Positions 1-11,130 of a stretch of 64,000 nucleotides of DNA are shown here, in pieces. The position numbers were made by a program, and so were the translations under genes. The stretch comes from Rhizopus arrhizus (taxonomy: Eukaryota > Mucoromycota > Mucoromycetes > Mucorales > Rhizopodaceae), in the NCBI GenBank assembly GCA_024220505.1, contig JAKZZE010000023.1, positions 1 to 64,000 of the forward strand, written 5' to 3'. Numbering within the stretch: the stretch's first letter is position 1; every line of letters begins with the position of its first letter. The notes under the pieces were generated by a model, which worked only from the letters and a program-made list of their open reading frames with translations, made no database searches and had not been told where the DNA came from.

Positions 1-1140
1 ATTATGGTTGACATTGCTACACGTTACTGTGTATTGAAACCCTTGCCTGATAAGCAATCTATGACGATTGTAAAAGCTTTAATCGATGTATTCTCGCATT
101 ATGGTTTTCCACGTGTAATCCAATCTGATAATGGTGGTGAATTTGTAAATGAGCTTATGCAATTACTTGCTGAAAATGCTGGTTATGACCATAGACTCAT
201 ATCTAGTTATCATCCCAGAGCTAATGGAGTAAGTGAACGTTGGGTACAAACAGCTGTAAATGCAATAAAGAAACAAATCGAGGGTGCTAAAGCAGACTGG
301 GATTTATATGTTCCTTCTACACAACTCTACTTGAATGGTAAACACAATGAACGTACTAAGACGCCACCCTTCACTTTAATGTACGGTCGTAACATGAATG
401 ACTTTGAAGATTTTAGCAAAGAAAAAATAAGGCAACTAAAGAAGAAATAAATAAACAACTCCTTCTCAATATAAAAAGAATGACGGAGATTGTGTTCCCT
501 GCCATATATGAACGTACAAAAATAATAACAAACAATCAGAAGGAAAAGTTTGATGCGTCACATAAACTAATTACGATCCCTGAAAATAGCTATGTAATGG
601 TAAAAGTAAATATTAAAACCAACAAGTTAGATCCTAACTATGAAGGACCTTATAAAGTAAAAAGAATTACTCAAGGAGGATCGTATGTACTAGAAGATGA
701 AATGGGTGAATTGTTATCTAAAAACTACCCACCTTCTGCGTTAAAACTCATCTCACAAGATGAAGTTATATCAACAAATAAATTCTATCAGGTAGAAGCC
801 ATCTTAGCACATAAAAGCTTAAAGGCAAATATCTTTATAAGTGCAGATGGAAAGGCTATGATAAGAGCGATGATACCTGGGAGCCTGCCTCTAACTTTAC
901 CGATCCTAAATTCATTATAGAATATTGGCAAAGAGTTGGTATAGTTCCTGAAGATATTAAACATAGATATGACCTTCAAAATAATAAAGGAAAATCTAAT
1001 AACGTGAAGTTAATAAATACTTCTCATACAGGCAAACGAAAGACCAGAACAGATCTTAATGAAAACAGTCACTCTTCTACAACAAGTAGTAATAAATTAA
1101 ATGGCAATATAAACTCTAAAAGATCTAGACGGTATTAGTT
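1..1140 (+). pseudogene. Ty3/gypsy integrase 3' end with chromodomain, frameshifted
   Basis: This is the C-terminal part of a chromovirus-type pol. It is cut by the window start, so upstream parts are not visible. The first reading frame (4-450) carries integrase core motifs: QSDNGGEF around the second Asp and HPRANGVSERW around the Glu. Frame changes near 430-445 and again near 815-830 break the gene. After the second break the frame reads a chromodomain (YKCRWKGY, then DTWEP) and a basic tail ending at a stop near 1138. Chromodomains in this family steer insertion into chromatin. A purine-rich tract (GGGAGGGGATTA) lies directly before the LTR at 1159, as expected for the plus-strand primer. 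The copy is inactive. Confidence 0.85.
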
Positions 1141-1158
1141 ATACCTGGGAGGGGATTA

Positions 1159-1737
1159 TGTTGTAGAACAGCGTCTGATGATAACGGACATTGAATAATC
1201 ACAACTAAAAGAAGTATATTAAAATTGATAAAAGATAATAATTTAAATCTTTATCAAATAAAATATAATCTTCTTCTTTTTTATATAAAACTATCACAAT
1301 TAGATTCATCCTATAAAGTAAACATGAACAATAAATAAGTCATAACCTTTACTATTCATCATTTCTGTAAATGAATAATAATGGATCAGGTACCTAGTCA
1401 ACTTTGATCTGACTGGAGGCATTTCATATAAATATATCTTTCCTCTCAATGAAGACGAGACAATTCTCCCAGATCAGTTAAAGAACAATAAGATCTATAA
1501 AAACAACGAATTAAAAATTTTCATAATCGATTCAGTGATCATTCTTCAATCAAACATGTCAATTATTGGATCTACGCTCATAACTACTCATTTACCCGCC
1601 AACTGATAGAAGAATATAAATAGTAGACTTTGTAATGATTTCTTTTTAACAATGAAGATTGTCTTAAATAAAGTTCAGTCTCAAAAAGTATTCTTTGGTT
1701 TTTATCGCTACCTTAATTACTTTACCAGAACATAACA
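1159..1737 (+). repeat. LTR-B, 3' LTR of the gypsy fragment
   Basis: The repeat starts TGTTGTAGAACAG and ends CAGAACATAACA, and follows the polypurine tract of the integrase fragment. A second copy lies inverted at 23738-24318, which fixes both ends. It is about 579 bp. No clear target duplication was found on the right side. Confidence 0.8.
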
Positions 1738-3130
1738 ATAAGTACTTTCACTTTTTACATGTAGAATCTGAATCACAGTTATCTTAATTTTGATGTATCC
1801 ATCATTCATAACTCGATATGAAAACAGTATTAATAAGCTACATGTAAAATATATCCAATAGATAGGCTACAGGTTAATTCGGATAATCTTCATTAAGGAT
1901 AAGATGCTGCGTAATTGCACGGTTAAATTATATTAAATCCAGGAACTAAATCACAGTCAATCGCAGTCAATCATATACGAGTATTCTATGGATAAATGCT
2001 TATGATGACAAAGATAACAATGGAAGAACACGTAACAATTATCTATTTGTCATCAGTTATATCATACTTATTAATTATTAATCCGTGACATGAAATATTA
2101 TCCGTGTATGAAAAGTATAAATAGAGTATCATTTTCTTATTAAATAAATCTCTTCATCGAGTCTCGTCCTCTCTTGTTCCTTTCTATTCTTGGATAAATC
2201 AACAAGATCATAATTAAATAAAATAAAGTATAAGCTTATTTAAATAAGGTCATACAATCAATTCCAATTAAACATATTCTAAAAGAATATGTTTTGTATT
2301 GTCGTATCCCAACATATTTTAAACATGATTCATATTCAATTTATAAGAAATCAGAGTAATGAATGCTTTACAAAGATTTATTACAGTCTTTTCTCTATTA
2401 TTCGGTCATAACTAATTCCACTCCTTTAACTCAATACAAATTGTTTTAATATAGCTCCTGATGCAATGAGACATAAATGAAAAATAGATCTACTTAAATA
2501 ATTATAAACAGTCCACTTGCATAACCAGGAACAGGTCTTCATACTAAAATTTATTCATGCTAGATCTACAGCTATAATTAATTAAAGTATCTTGAAAAGG
2601 ATTTAATTGAATCTTCATGAAAAGGATATAAATACTAGATACAATGATATAAAATAAAAAGATAGCTTTTTAAGTCTCGTTGAATTTTATAGTCTTTTTT
2701 ATTCTTACGAGATAACACATGTATTAATGAGAGTTCTTTGATAAGAAGTATCAACTAAAATAACAAGATCCAATCCAATATCAGGAATATTGCTAATCTT
2801 TCACATAATTGAAATAACGCGTAAAATAACCTTATTCAAATCAGTGAGGAATTCCCAGAATAAAAGATAATCTATGACAGAAATACAAAAGAACAAATGA
2901 AAAGTTTTCATAATCATAATTATAGATGACACTTGTTAAAGTATCTAAATATTAGAAGAACGCTTACAATGGAAGATATCAAGCCACTCACTCAATAAGA
3001 TATAAATACCTGCCTTCAATTAGAATAATTTTTACTTTAAAACTTAAACGGAAATAAAGGTCAATCTCAAAAATTACTCAAACTGTTTCTCGATCTTTGT
3101 TTCTACCTCTTCTTCTATTACTTTTACCAT
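1738..3130. repeat. Unassigned LTR-like sequence, split by LTR-C
   Basis: No coding region is visible. Removing the LTR-C insertion leaves about 970 bp of AT-rich sequence with LTR-like signals: TATAAATA boxes near 2119 and TATAAATACC near 3001, and AATAAA-type signals nearby. A ~70 bp stretch around 2130-2200 recurs inverted at about 23550-23635, showing that it is repetitive. The ends could not be defined. Confidence 0.45.
2300..2719. repeat. Solo LTR, family LTR-C, with target duplication
   Basis: This solo LTR runs from TGTCGTATCCCAACATA to ACGAGATAACACA. It is flanked on both sides by the 5-bp direct repeat TGTAT (2295-2299 and 2720-2724), the target duplication of an LTR element. A second copy with its own duplication is at 27019-27441. 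No internal coding region remains, so it arose by LTR-LTR recombination. Confidence 0.9.
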
Positions 3131-3754
3131 TATACAACAATAGCAACAAACATAAAAAAAGTACTGCTAGAACCTGGTAACCCTTTATCAAGTCAATATA
3201 TAACTATGATTCGGAATTCTACATGTAAAAAGTGAGAGTATTTGTAGACATGATACGGATAAAGGATTAGGACAGATTCCTCATCGATTTGACAGAATAG
3301 ATGATTACTATCTCTATTTATTAGTTTAGCCTGTTCCTAGCTTTGGATTGTCGATATGTTATTGGAATGGCTTCAGATAACTCTGGATATATGAACATCC
3401 GAGGAGATGATATGGATGAGTATAAAGACCTTTAGTTCTGTGATTGGATAGCATTACTATAATGGCATCTCAGTTAGGATATTTGCTTCCATGGCTAATG
3501 ATCCGGTAAGTAATCATCATTCCATATTCAACATGCCTATGTTATCAATAAACTATATTACAACCATGTCATCTATTTGACTACATGACGTTAATATGAA
3601 TAAAGCTTAATATGGAAATCTAATCAAAGTCCTTTATTGATCTGTGTTAGGAGTAATGTTATAAATGATGTAAGCTATGTCAGCATACTATTTAGGATCA
3701 TATCCGATTCCTTTTACTAAAATAAAGTGACTATAATCTTATGTATCCTTAACA
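3131..3754 (-). repeat. Partial LTR-A copy, left arm of an inverted pair
   Basis: This is the reverse complement of the LTR-A family, whose complete copy is at 27617-28277. It ends at CCTTAACA (the LTR start on the minus strand). Its other end is lost near 3131. By eye it is almost identical to the inverted copy at 6329-6972 and more diverged from the copy at 27617. It shows a TATAAA-type box and the shared ACATGTAAAAAGTGAGAGTA segment. Confidence 0.75.
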
Positions 3755-5077
3755 CATTTAATTTCTCAACTTCAATCTTGTCGCTCTGATCTGATGCTAA
3801 GAACAAAATCAAATGTAGCCATTTTGGTGACAAAGAGAACCTAAGGACTAGGATTTTTGATACTTGCAAAGATGCCGTTTTTTGTCATCTCAGAACCTTC
3901 ATTCGGCATTCCATGAATCATTTTAGGAGCTGTATCTATAAAATTCATATTCAACAGATCAATTTACGCTAAACGCTTTTGTGGAGAAAAACGCTTGCGC
4001 ATATTTTCTCAAAACCACAATTTGGGAACTTGAATAACAAAGGGTGGGGACCCAGAATACGGTACTATATTGCTATATTGTATTACATCATAAACAATAA
4101 AAGATAGCTGTTATATTCTTTCAACTTGAAATCTTCATCACTATGCCTTTTACGTGTATAGGTTTGATTGAATGTGTCCTATAAGCGTGTATCAAATTTA
4201 TATAAAAAATAACAACAAACTAAATGAACCCAAATGTCCCTTTTTATGCTCTTTTGTTGTTGTTGTTGTTGTTTAGAGCAACAAGCTTGGCAGCACCTTT
4301 TAGGAAATGTAAAATACTGTTGTTTTATAGAAAGATGATGTATTAGCTGATGCTCATAATTAATAAAATTCTGCAAGTCTTGTTATTTTTCTTTTCTATA
4401 ATATTTTCAGTTATGATCATTTATATTTAACTCAAGACATGCCATTTTTTTTATAGAACAAAGACCTTTATTCATTATAGCAAGTATATATCTCTTTGAT
4501 ACATTGAATAAGGAAAAATAATTAAATTCATTAAAAGTAAGAAGATCACAAGTTGTAATATCTATATTTGGCTCAGAATTTAAATTCTTTTTAATGCAAA
4601 TGCTTTCTCTTAAAAATTGAATAGAATGCTTAATTTTAAAAAAATAATATAGAATTTTTGCTAGGTTAAAATTGGACAATGAAAGTTGAGAATACAATGA
4701 TATTACCCGACTTCTTTTTGGAAATTCATAAGCCTCACTTCAACATAGCCTTGGCATTGATACTAAACTAAAAATGCTAAAGAAAATTATGATTTATTCA
4801 TAACTTTTATGTATTTAATAAATTTATATAAATTTTCCAAGGGAGTGCGAACGGTTACCAAAAAAAATGTAGAATTTTTACAAGTAAATAAAAACTGTAA
4901 CCTAATCAATGGTATCATGAGATATATCAGTTAATACTATGAAAGGGGAGTTTCTTAATCTATTAATTATTATTCTTTATTAAAAAGGTAAAACTCCTTG
5001 TGAAATAGTATACACAAGACAGGGCTAAATGTATTACAAAAAAAGGGGGAGAAAGAGAGACTGCGTTGAATGAAATT
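3755..5077. other. No gene recognised, low-complexity intergenic DNA
   Basis: AT-rich sequence. A TTG/CAA run at about 4255-4273 would encode a short Gln tract on the minus strand, but the surrounding frame looks like no known protein. Around 3870-3960 a short minus-strand frame (NFIDTAPKMIHGMPNEG) looks coding-like but has no supportable limits. Nothing else is supportable. Confidence 0.4.
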
Positions 5078-6103
5078 CTATTTTTTATTATTGTGTTTCT
5101 TTGATAAACTTAGTGAGATTGGAATATCATCATCGTCATCATTATCTAATTGTAACCTTTCTTTCACTTTTTCTTTATATTTATCTGCTGCTGTAAGATA
5201 CTCTTCATTATTATTATTAGTACTAGCATTGACTTCTGTTAGCTGATGATTGAGCTTTGCTATTGGTATCAAATCTATGTCATCGTCGTCGTCATTATTA
5301 TCACTTAGTAATGAGGATGGTTTACTAATGGGTGATTGTAAGTATCCAAGTGGTATATCATCATCATCATCATGAATAAACTTGGGAAAGGTAGCTGCTG
5401 TAGCTGTATTTGGGCACTTGGCGAATTTAGAGTTTAATTGTTGATGAGATTTTGAAGGTTGGAGTCTGTTGTAAGAAGAATTAAGTGATTTTGATCTTGA
5501 CAAATCTACTTTCAAGTGTGTCTTTGGCATCGGTGGAGGTGGAGGTAATTTATCAAGCGCTTGACTGATGGATTCTTGTTGTAATTTAGCAGCTTTTCTC
5601 AAGTCATGAGCAGACGAGAACTTTCTCATTCCTTGTTGGTGTTCTAAAGGAATAGGTGGTACAGGTGGAAGTGCTGATTGAGTCGGGGACAATAAGGCAA
5701 TAGAATCGGCCAGCGATTGGGGATTATTGTCTACTTCCTTTTGACACAGCTTGTTGAGTGCCATTTCTCTTTCATTTAATAATCGGTGATTGATAGATGA
5801 AGGGTCCCTACCAACAGATTTTGATCTAGGCCTTCTTTTTTGTTGTTGTTTTGGTGGAAATTGGGGAGAGAATAATGGGTTTCGAGTATCTGACATGGAA
5901 GGTTTTGGTACTATTGTGGGAGTATAAGGGTCTGTACGATGAGTTGTAGGAGATAAGACCGATTGAAGTGGTACAGAGGATATTCCTGAACCTAATACTG
6001 ATGGCTCTTGCTTATTTGTCTTGGCACGAAATATCCCAAACAATGGTTTTGGTTTTTTTGATCTTTTCATATTATTGTTCGAGAAATATGAGGATTCCAT
6101 CAT
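5078..6103 (-). CDS. Hypothetical protein with Pro-rich and Asp-rich repeats
   Basis: The product is a single-exon 341-residue protein of unknown function. No enzyme domain is recognised. The N-terminus is basic (KRSKKPKP). The middle carries proline stretches (ALPPVPPIPL, then LPPPPPMP), which are typical ligands of SH3, WW or profilin domains. Several RSKS-type serine/basic patches look like possible phosphorylation sites. The C-terminal third has three acidic modules built on DDDDDI followed by hydrophobics (DDDDDIPLGYLQ, DDDDDIDLIPIAKL, DDDDDIPISLSL). Fungal cytoskeletal or polarity scaffolds often look like this, but that is only an analogy. ATG is at 6103. It lies between two inverted LTR-A copies. 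It could be a fast-evolving host gene, and expression is unproven. Confidence 0.6.
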   Translation of the reverse strand: MMESSYFSNNNMKRSKKPKPLFGIFRAKTNKQEPSVLGSGISSVPLQSVLSPTTHRTDPYTPTIVPKPSMSDTRNPLFSPQFPPKQQQKRRPRSKSVGRDPSSINHRLLNEREMALNKLCQKEVDNNPQSLADSIALLSPTQSALPPVPPIPLEHQQGMRKFSSAHDLRKAAKLQQESISQALDKLPPPPPMPKTHLKVDLSRSKSLNSSYNRLQPSKSHQQLNSKFAKCPNTATAATFPKFIHDDDDDIPLGYLQSPISKPSSLLSDNNDDDDDIDLIPIAKLNHQLTEVNASTNNNNEEYLTAADKYKEKVKERLQLDNDDDDDIPISLSLSKKHNNKK

Positions 6104-6328
6104 CTTTTTCTTTCAAGAATAATAAAAAGAATAATAATTAAGGGGTGAAGGCAACAAATAAAGAAAAAGAAGAAAGAAATATTGTTGTATGTCGAATTTA
6201 TAGGTTTTTAGAAATATATTTCGAAGTTAAATCTCAGATGATAAAGGGTAATTTCATTGGGTAATGAGGAATAAATTAATAACGTGGAAGAATAAAGTTT
6301 TCTCTGGGGTAATAGTTTTATATCATTA

Positions 6329-6972
6329 AGGATACATAAGGTTATAGTCATTTTAGTTTAGTAAAAAGGAATCCGATATGATCCTGAATCATATGTTGAC
6401 ATAGCTTACATCATTTATAACATTACTCCTAACACAGATCAATAAAGGACTTTGATTAGATTTCCATATTAAGCTTTATTCATATTAACGTCATGTAGTC
6501 AAATAGATGACATGGTTGTAATATAGTTTATTGATAACATAGGCATGTTGAATATGGAATGATGATTACTTACCGGATCATTAGCCATGGAAGCAAATAT
6601 CCTAACTGAGATGCCATTATAGTAATGCTATCCAATCACAGAACTAAAGGTCTTTATACTCATCCATATCATCTCCTCGGATGTTCATATATCCAGAGTT
6701 ATCTGAAGCCATTCCAATAACATATCGACAATCCAAAGCTAGGAACAGGCTAAACTAATAAATAGAGATAGTAATCATCTATTCTGTCAAATCGATGAGG
6801 AATCTGTCCTAATCCTTTATCCGTATCATCTCTACAAATACTCTCACTTTTTACATGTAGAATTCCGAATCATAGTTATATATTGACTTGATAAAGGGTT
6901 ACCAGGTTCTAGCAGTACTTTTTTTATGTTTGTTGTTATATTGTATTCTATCTAAATCCCCTTTCCTAAATA
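6329..6972 (+). repeat. LTR-A copy, right arm of an inverted pair
   Basis: It starts at TAAGGATACATAAGG (the first bases of the family, TGT, are altered here) and runs to CCCCTTTCCTAAATA. Compared by eye with the reverse complement of 3131-3754 it differs at only a handful of sites over about 590 bp. ATCAT occurs just before the start and again just past the end and may be a degraded target duplication. Confidence 0.75.
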
Positions 6973-7416
6973 TTTATCATCATTCTGTCATTTTTTTATA
7001 TTGAGGTACGAGATGCTCTATACAATTATTACTTCATTTCTGTATATAATTAACCAAGAATGGTTATGCTCTCAATATTTGTCAGAGGAGTAGTTATTAC
7101 CAATTCAATAGGCATTAATACCACGGCATGGGAAACCATTTTTGAGATCAGATTCAATTTAGATTAAATTTGTTGTAATATTTATATAACTCACTAGTTG
7201 TATAAATCAAACACATTTTACAAATCGCCTCTTATTTGAAATATCCCAGGCACATCAAAGCTAAGCAATTATTTCTGTACATTTCTTCCTTTGAATTTGA
7301 TGAAGCAACAGGAATAATATTCTTTGTTCATATGCAATCTATCTTTGGGATCTAGTTGATATTATATCAACTGCTTTTCTTTAGGCTTCTAATCATACTG
7401 CTTAATTCAATGATTG
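6973..7416. other. Intergenic, nothing recognised
   Basis: AT-rich DNA between the LTR-A copy and the Harbinger-like element. No supportable ORF, RNA gene or repeat was seen. Confidence 0.4.
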
Positions 7417-9384
7417 CAGTGATTTGCGTTTGAAAATAGAATTTTTGGGAAATAGAAATAGAAATTTTACTTTTGGTAAGAGAGTTTCTTTTGGCCAATA
7501 GAAATTTCTTTGGACCACCAGAGAAAATTTATGAGCAGTAGCATGAAGTAGTGCCTGAAATTTGTAACAGGTCTTGGCTTTTTGGCTTTGATGTTTTCTT
7601 GAGGATACAAATACTCTGCTCGTTCTTAAATATTCTACTGTATTTTTTATAAACTTAACTGTTTATTTTCAATTGCCATAGCTACTGAAGAGAAATAAAA
7701 GTAGCTAAGATATGAAGGGATATTTATACTGTTTTGATATCTCATGATTGTAAGTTTTTTTTTTCATTTCTTTTTTATGAAACTTGATCTGGACTTGTCT
7801 GCTTATTAGTAGGGTCATTTGGTATTGTCTTGTAAAGGATAAGTGTGCTTTTCTTGATGATTAATTCAATGGATTCGTAATCTGTTTTTCTTTTCACGAT
7901 AAGGATTGTGTTAATAATAGTTTCATCAATTCTTTGCGAGGTTAGGTTGACGAGTAAAGGAGATGGGAATATCAACCTTGATTTAATGGCAGGTGACAGG
8001 TATGAGAATATCAAGGTACATTTGATTTAATATATTTTTTTGGCATATCAGGTGCAAAGTATAATTAAAGTTTGTTTTTGACATAAAGACATATGTTTGC
8101 ATTATTTGACATTTAAAGATGGTTTCATTTAATTAACATAATAAGGAGAGAGAACGTGGTACAGGATTGACAGATTCATCAACAGTTAATGTTGATTCAT
8201 GACAGATATTGGTTCAATAATCATCCCAATCTGAGAGACGACAACAGTGATCAGAGTTTTAAGTCTCACTACAGAATTAACGTGGACACATTCACCTTTT
8301 TAGTTGATAAACTGGAAACACATAGAGCATTCCAACTGACAGCTCACAATAGAACTCCTACGTACATGCAGGTGGACACGGTTCTATGGAGATTCGCAAA
8401 CTGCCATTTTGGTTGTCGAATGGTTCAAACTACGTTAGGAATTAGCCTGGGATCTTACCATAATTTCAGTACTCGTTTTATTGATGCCATAATCATTGTT
8501 TTTAGTTATTTGCTTGTATGGCCCTCAACTCCCGAAGAATGTGAAGAAGTGTAAACACAGTTATAGTACAGACAAAGACTTTTACTTTATTATGGAAATC
8601 TGATCAACTTTAAAAGTCATAGTATAGTTTAGATAGAATTTAATATAAATATCCACACATTGCTTTATTACGAATAAACATCTAAAAAACAGCCTTAAAG
8701 TATTTCCACATACTTGTCTATTTTATTGATTTATTTTTTCTATTTTAACTTACCTAAAACACTACAGTTGAAGCTTCCGAAGGCGTTGAAAGACATGTTG
8801 TTTATTGCGGCCAAAGTCTGTCTGATCTATTTAAGAGAATTCGAAATGGTACAATATGTCATTATAGACAAGTACTTTAAGTTATAAACAGATATCAAAG
8901 CCATGTCGTCTAGCTCAATTTTATTTTAGGATTGAATTTGGAAGTAGTTATTTTAGATTCTCTTTTTGGATACGTTAGTAGAATTGTCCATATCCTAAAA
9001 ATAACAATTTCTTTGCAACGGATTATACCCATCATTGAAATTTTGTGGAAAACAAAAACTTTAATAGATGCATCTTTTGTTGATGCTTTTCGGGCAAAGT
9101 ACTGAAATTTAGAAAAATTGCTAATTTTTAAATAATCTTCTAGAAAATACAGATGCATACAATATAGGATGACACTAGAATTTTGAATGTTACTGAGGTT
9201 TATCCGTTTTGAAAATAAGAATAGTACACATCATGACCTACTTCATTTCTTACTTGGATGTTATTTCATATTTATCAAATACTTTGAAGCACTCGATGCT
9301 TAGTCTATTCTCGTGAGAACTTTTTTTCTTACTGCTCATAAATTTTCTCTATTGGTCAGAAAAAAATTCAAATGCAAATCACTG
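7417..9384. mobile_element. Decayed PIF/Harbinger-like DNA transposon
   Basis: Inverted ends are visible. The left end begins CAGTGATTTGCGTTTGAA, and the right end read on the minus strand begins CAGTGATTTGCATTTGAA. A second matching block (AGAGAAAATTTATGAGCAGT) lies about 50 bp in on the right. On the left it lies about 110 bp in, because extra sequence has been inserted. Between the ends lies a fragment of a Harbinger-type nuclease (8189-8554). The 3-bp target duplication expected for the superfamily is not evident. The size, about 2 kb, is short for an autonomous copy. Confidence 0.6.
8189..8554 (+). pseudogene. Harbinger-type transposase N-terminal fragment
   Basis: The 121-residue reading frame resembles the N-terminal region of fungal DDE_Tnp_4/Harbinger nucleases: HYRINVDTFTFLVDKLE, then a helix with TVLWRFANCHFGCRMVQTTLGIS, then the WPSTPEE segment that normally leads into the first catalytic Asp. 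The frame stops there. The nuclease core is not recoverable downstream, apart from weak scraps near 8760-8890. A stop lies seven codons upstream of the ATG, so the true start is also lost. It is an inactive remnant inside the inverted ends at 7417 and 9384. Confidence 0.65.
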
Positions 9385-10964
9385 TATCTAAAGTGAGAGA
9401 TTTAAAAGAGAAAATGTACATTTAGTGATTTCATGTACCACCTTTTCCTTTCATATACAACTAGTTATTCTTGCTGAGGAATAACAGTACATATTATATA
9501 TGGAAAGGAAGGGGTGACATCTTCGTTTCCTTAATTGTTTAGTAGACCATTGTATTGCAAGTTGTCAATGATCAAAAGAGCATGAAAAATATATCCATTT
9601 TCTTTGTACTTTGTAATCTTCCTGTATGATACGTAATTATATTATCAATTTTGTTATATTTCGAATGCTATAAGTCAGTGATATCTTTTAAGCATATCGT
9701 AATACATTAATAAACCAACAAATCAAAAGTAAACTTCTCTGGTAAACAAAGTATTTTATTTATGAATTCAAATTTGTATTTAGTACAAAAGATTCAGGTA
9801 CTCGTTCTTAGAAGTATTTATTAATTTTGCTTCATGTTGGTAAGTTTTGAGTAATAGTATGTTAAGAAATAAAGTATTTTTTTTTTTGAGAATTCAATAA
9901 CATAAGCTCGCCCTTGACCCTAACATGATACAAAGGAAATTATAAAAAATCTATTCTTCTATTTCGATCTATTAACAAAGTTCACTTTACACTGTCGTAA
10001 GAAAGAAAAGCAAATATGTTAAAAAACGAGCATAGTTTAGGCTATTTTTTATATTTATAATAATTTTTTATGTTTGTTGGCTAGTCAATGTAAGTTAAAT
10101 ACGGAATAAATATACAAAGACTGATGTCTATAAAATGATAAGGACAAAAGTAACTATTGCTTTCACCTATAGGCAAATAATATATTGATGATGTATAAAA
10201 GTGTATATCGATTGAAACGGTATGTCTTCAACATCCATTGTGTTCTTGATATCTCTTTATAATGTTTATTTATTTCTAATTCATTATAGTATTTGTTTTC
10301 TATATCTGCCATTTATTGATATCCTTTCATCATTCGTATTTATATACTTTTTATCCCATTGATCTTTTTGTGCTTATGTTTGTAAACCTCAAAATATTAG
10401 GGAATATTTCAATCTTCTTTGCGTGTTATAATAAAAATATATTTTGATATTGCTTTGCTTTTTAGAGGATGTCTAATCTCAAAGATTTATGACGGATGAA
10501 GTTTATCATAATTTTACTCATAAAAACATCCAACTTAGCTCAAATACAGCATTTATATGTCATCAGTTCATCTAAACCAAGAATAAAACATAATTCTTAT
10601 TTGATTGATAGTATTTCTACTCATTCATAATTTGCATAAATCAGGTCAGTTGGATTCCATTAACCAATCATATTATCTTTATTATCTGACATTGAATCCT
10701 AAATTGGTACCTTAAAAGAAAGATTAAAGTATCTGAAAGGGATGTTGAAAGAAAGGAGGTGAAGCGTTTCTTTTTTTAGTGTCACCCTTTTCTCTGTACA
10801 CAAAAGTTTAATTTTGGCGTTAAAATAAGCTCATTTACAAAATTTACTTTTTTTAATGGGGAGTTCATATTACCTATACACGTGCTATATACAATAAGAA
10901 AAATTAAGGAGAATAAAGTGTAAAAGAGTAAGATAAAGTGGATGGTAATCATCCTTGGGAGCTT

Positions 10965-11019
<55 letters not shown>

Positions 11020-11130
11020 CTTATGCAGGCATAATAATATCACGAGTTTATTGAAATAATAAAAAAATAAAATAAATTCATTTCCCTTTTTTCTACTTAT
11101 TTTTTTTTTCTCTCTTTCTTTCTTATAATT
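9385..11130. other. Intergenic region upstream of CEP104 with a 53-nt poly-T
   Basis: No gene is supportable. The main feature is an uninterrupted T tract of 53 at 10967-11019. Open frames crossing it encode poly-Lys or poly-Phe and are artefacts. The last 30 bases before the CEP104 start are pyrimidine-rich (TTTTTTTCTCTCTTTC), a common fungal promoter or initiator style. Confidence 0.5.

Noticed and set aside
7775..8014. 79-codon minus-strand frame inside the Harbinger-like element
   Set aside because: No recognisable motif, no introns or conserved blocks, and it lies in non-coding terminal sequence of a decayed element.
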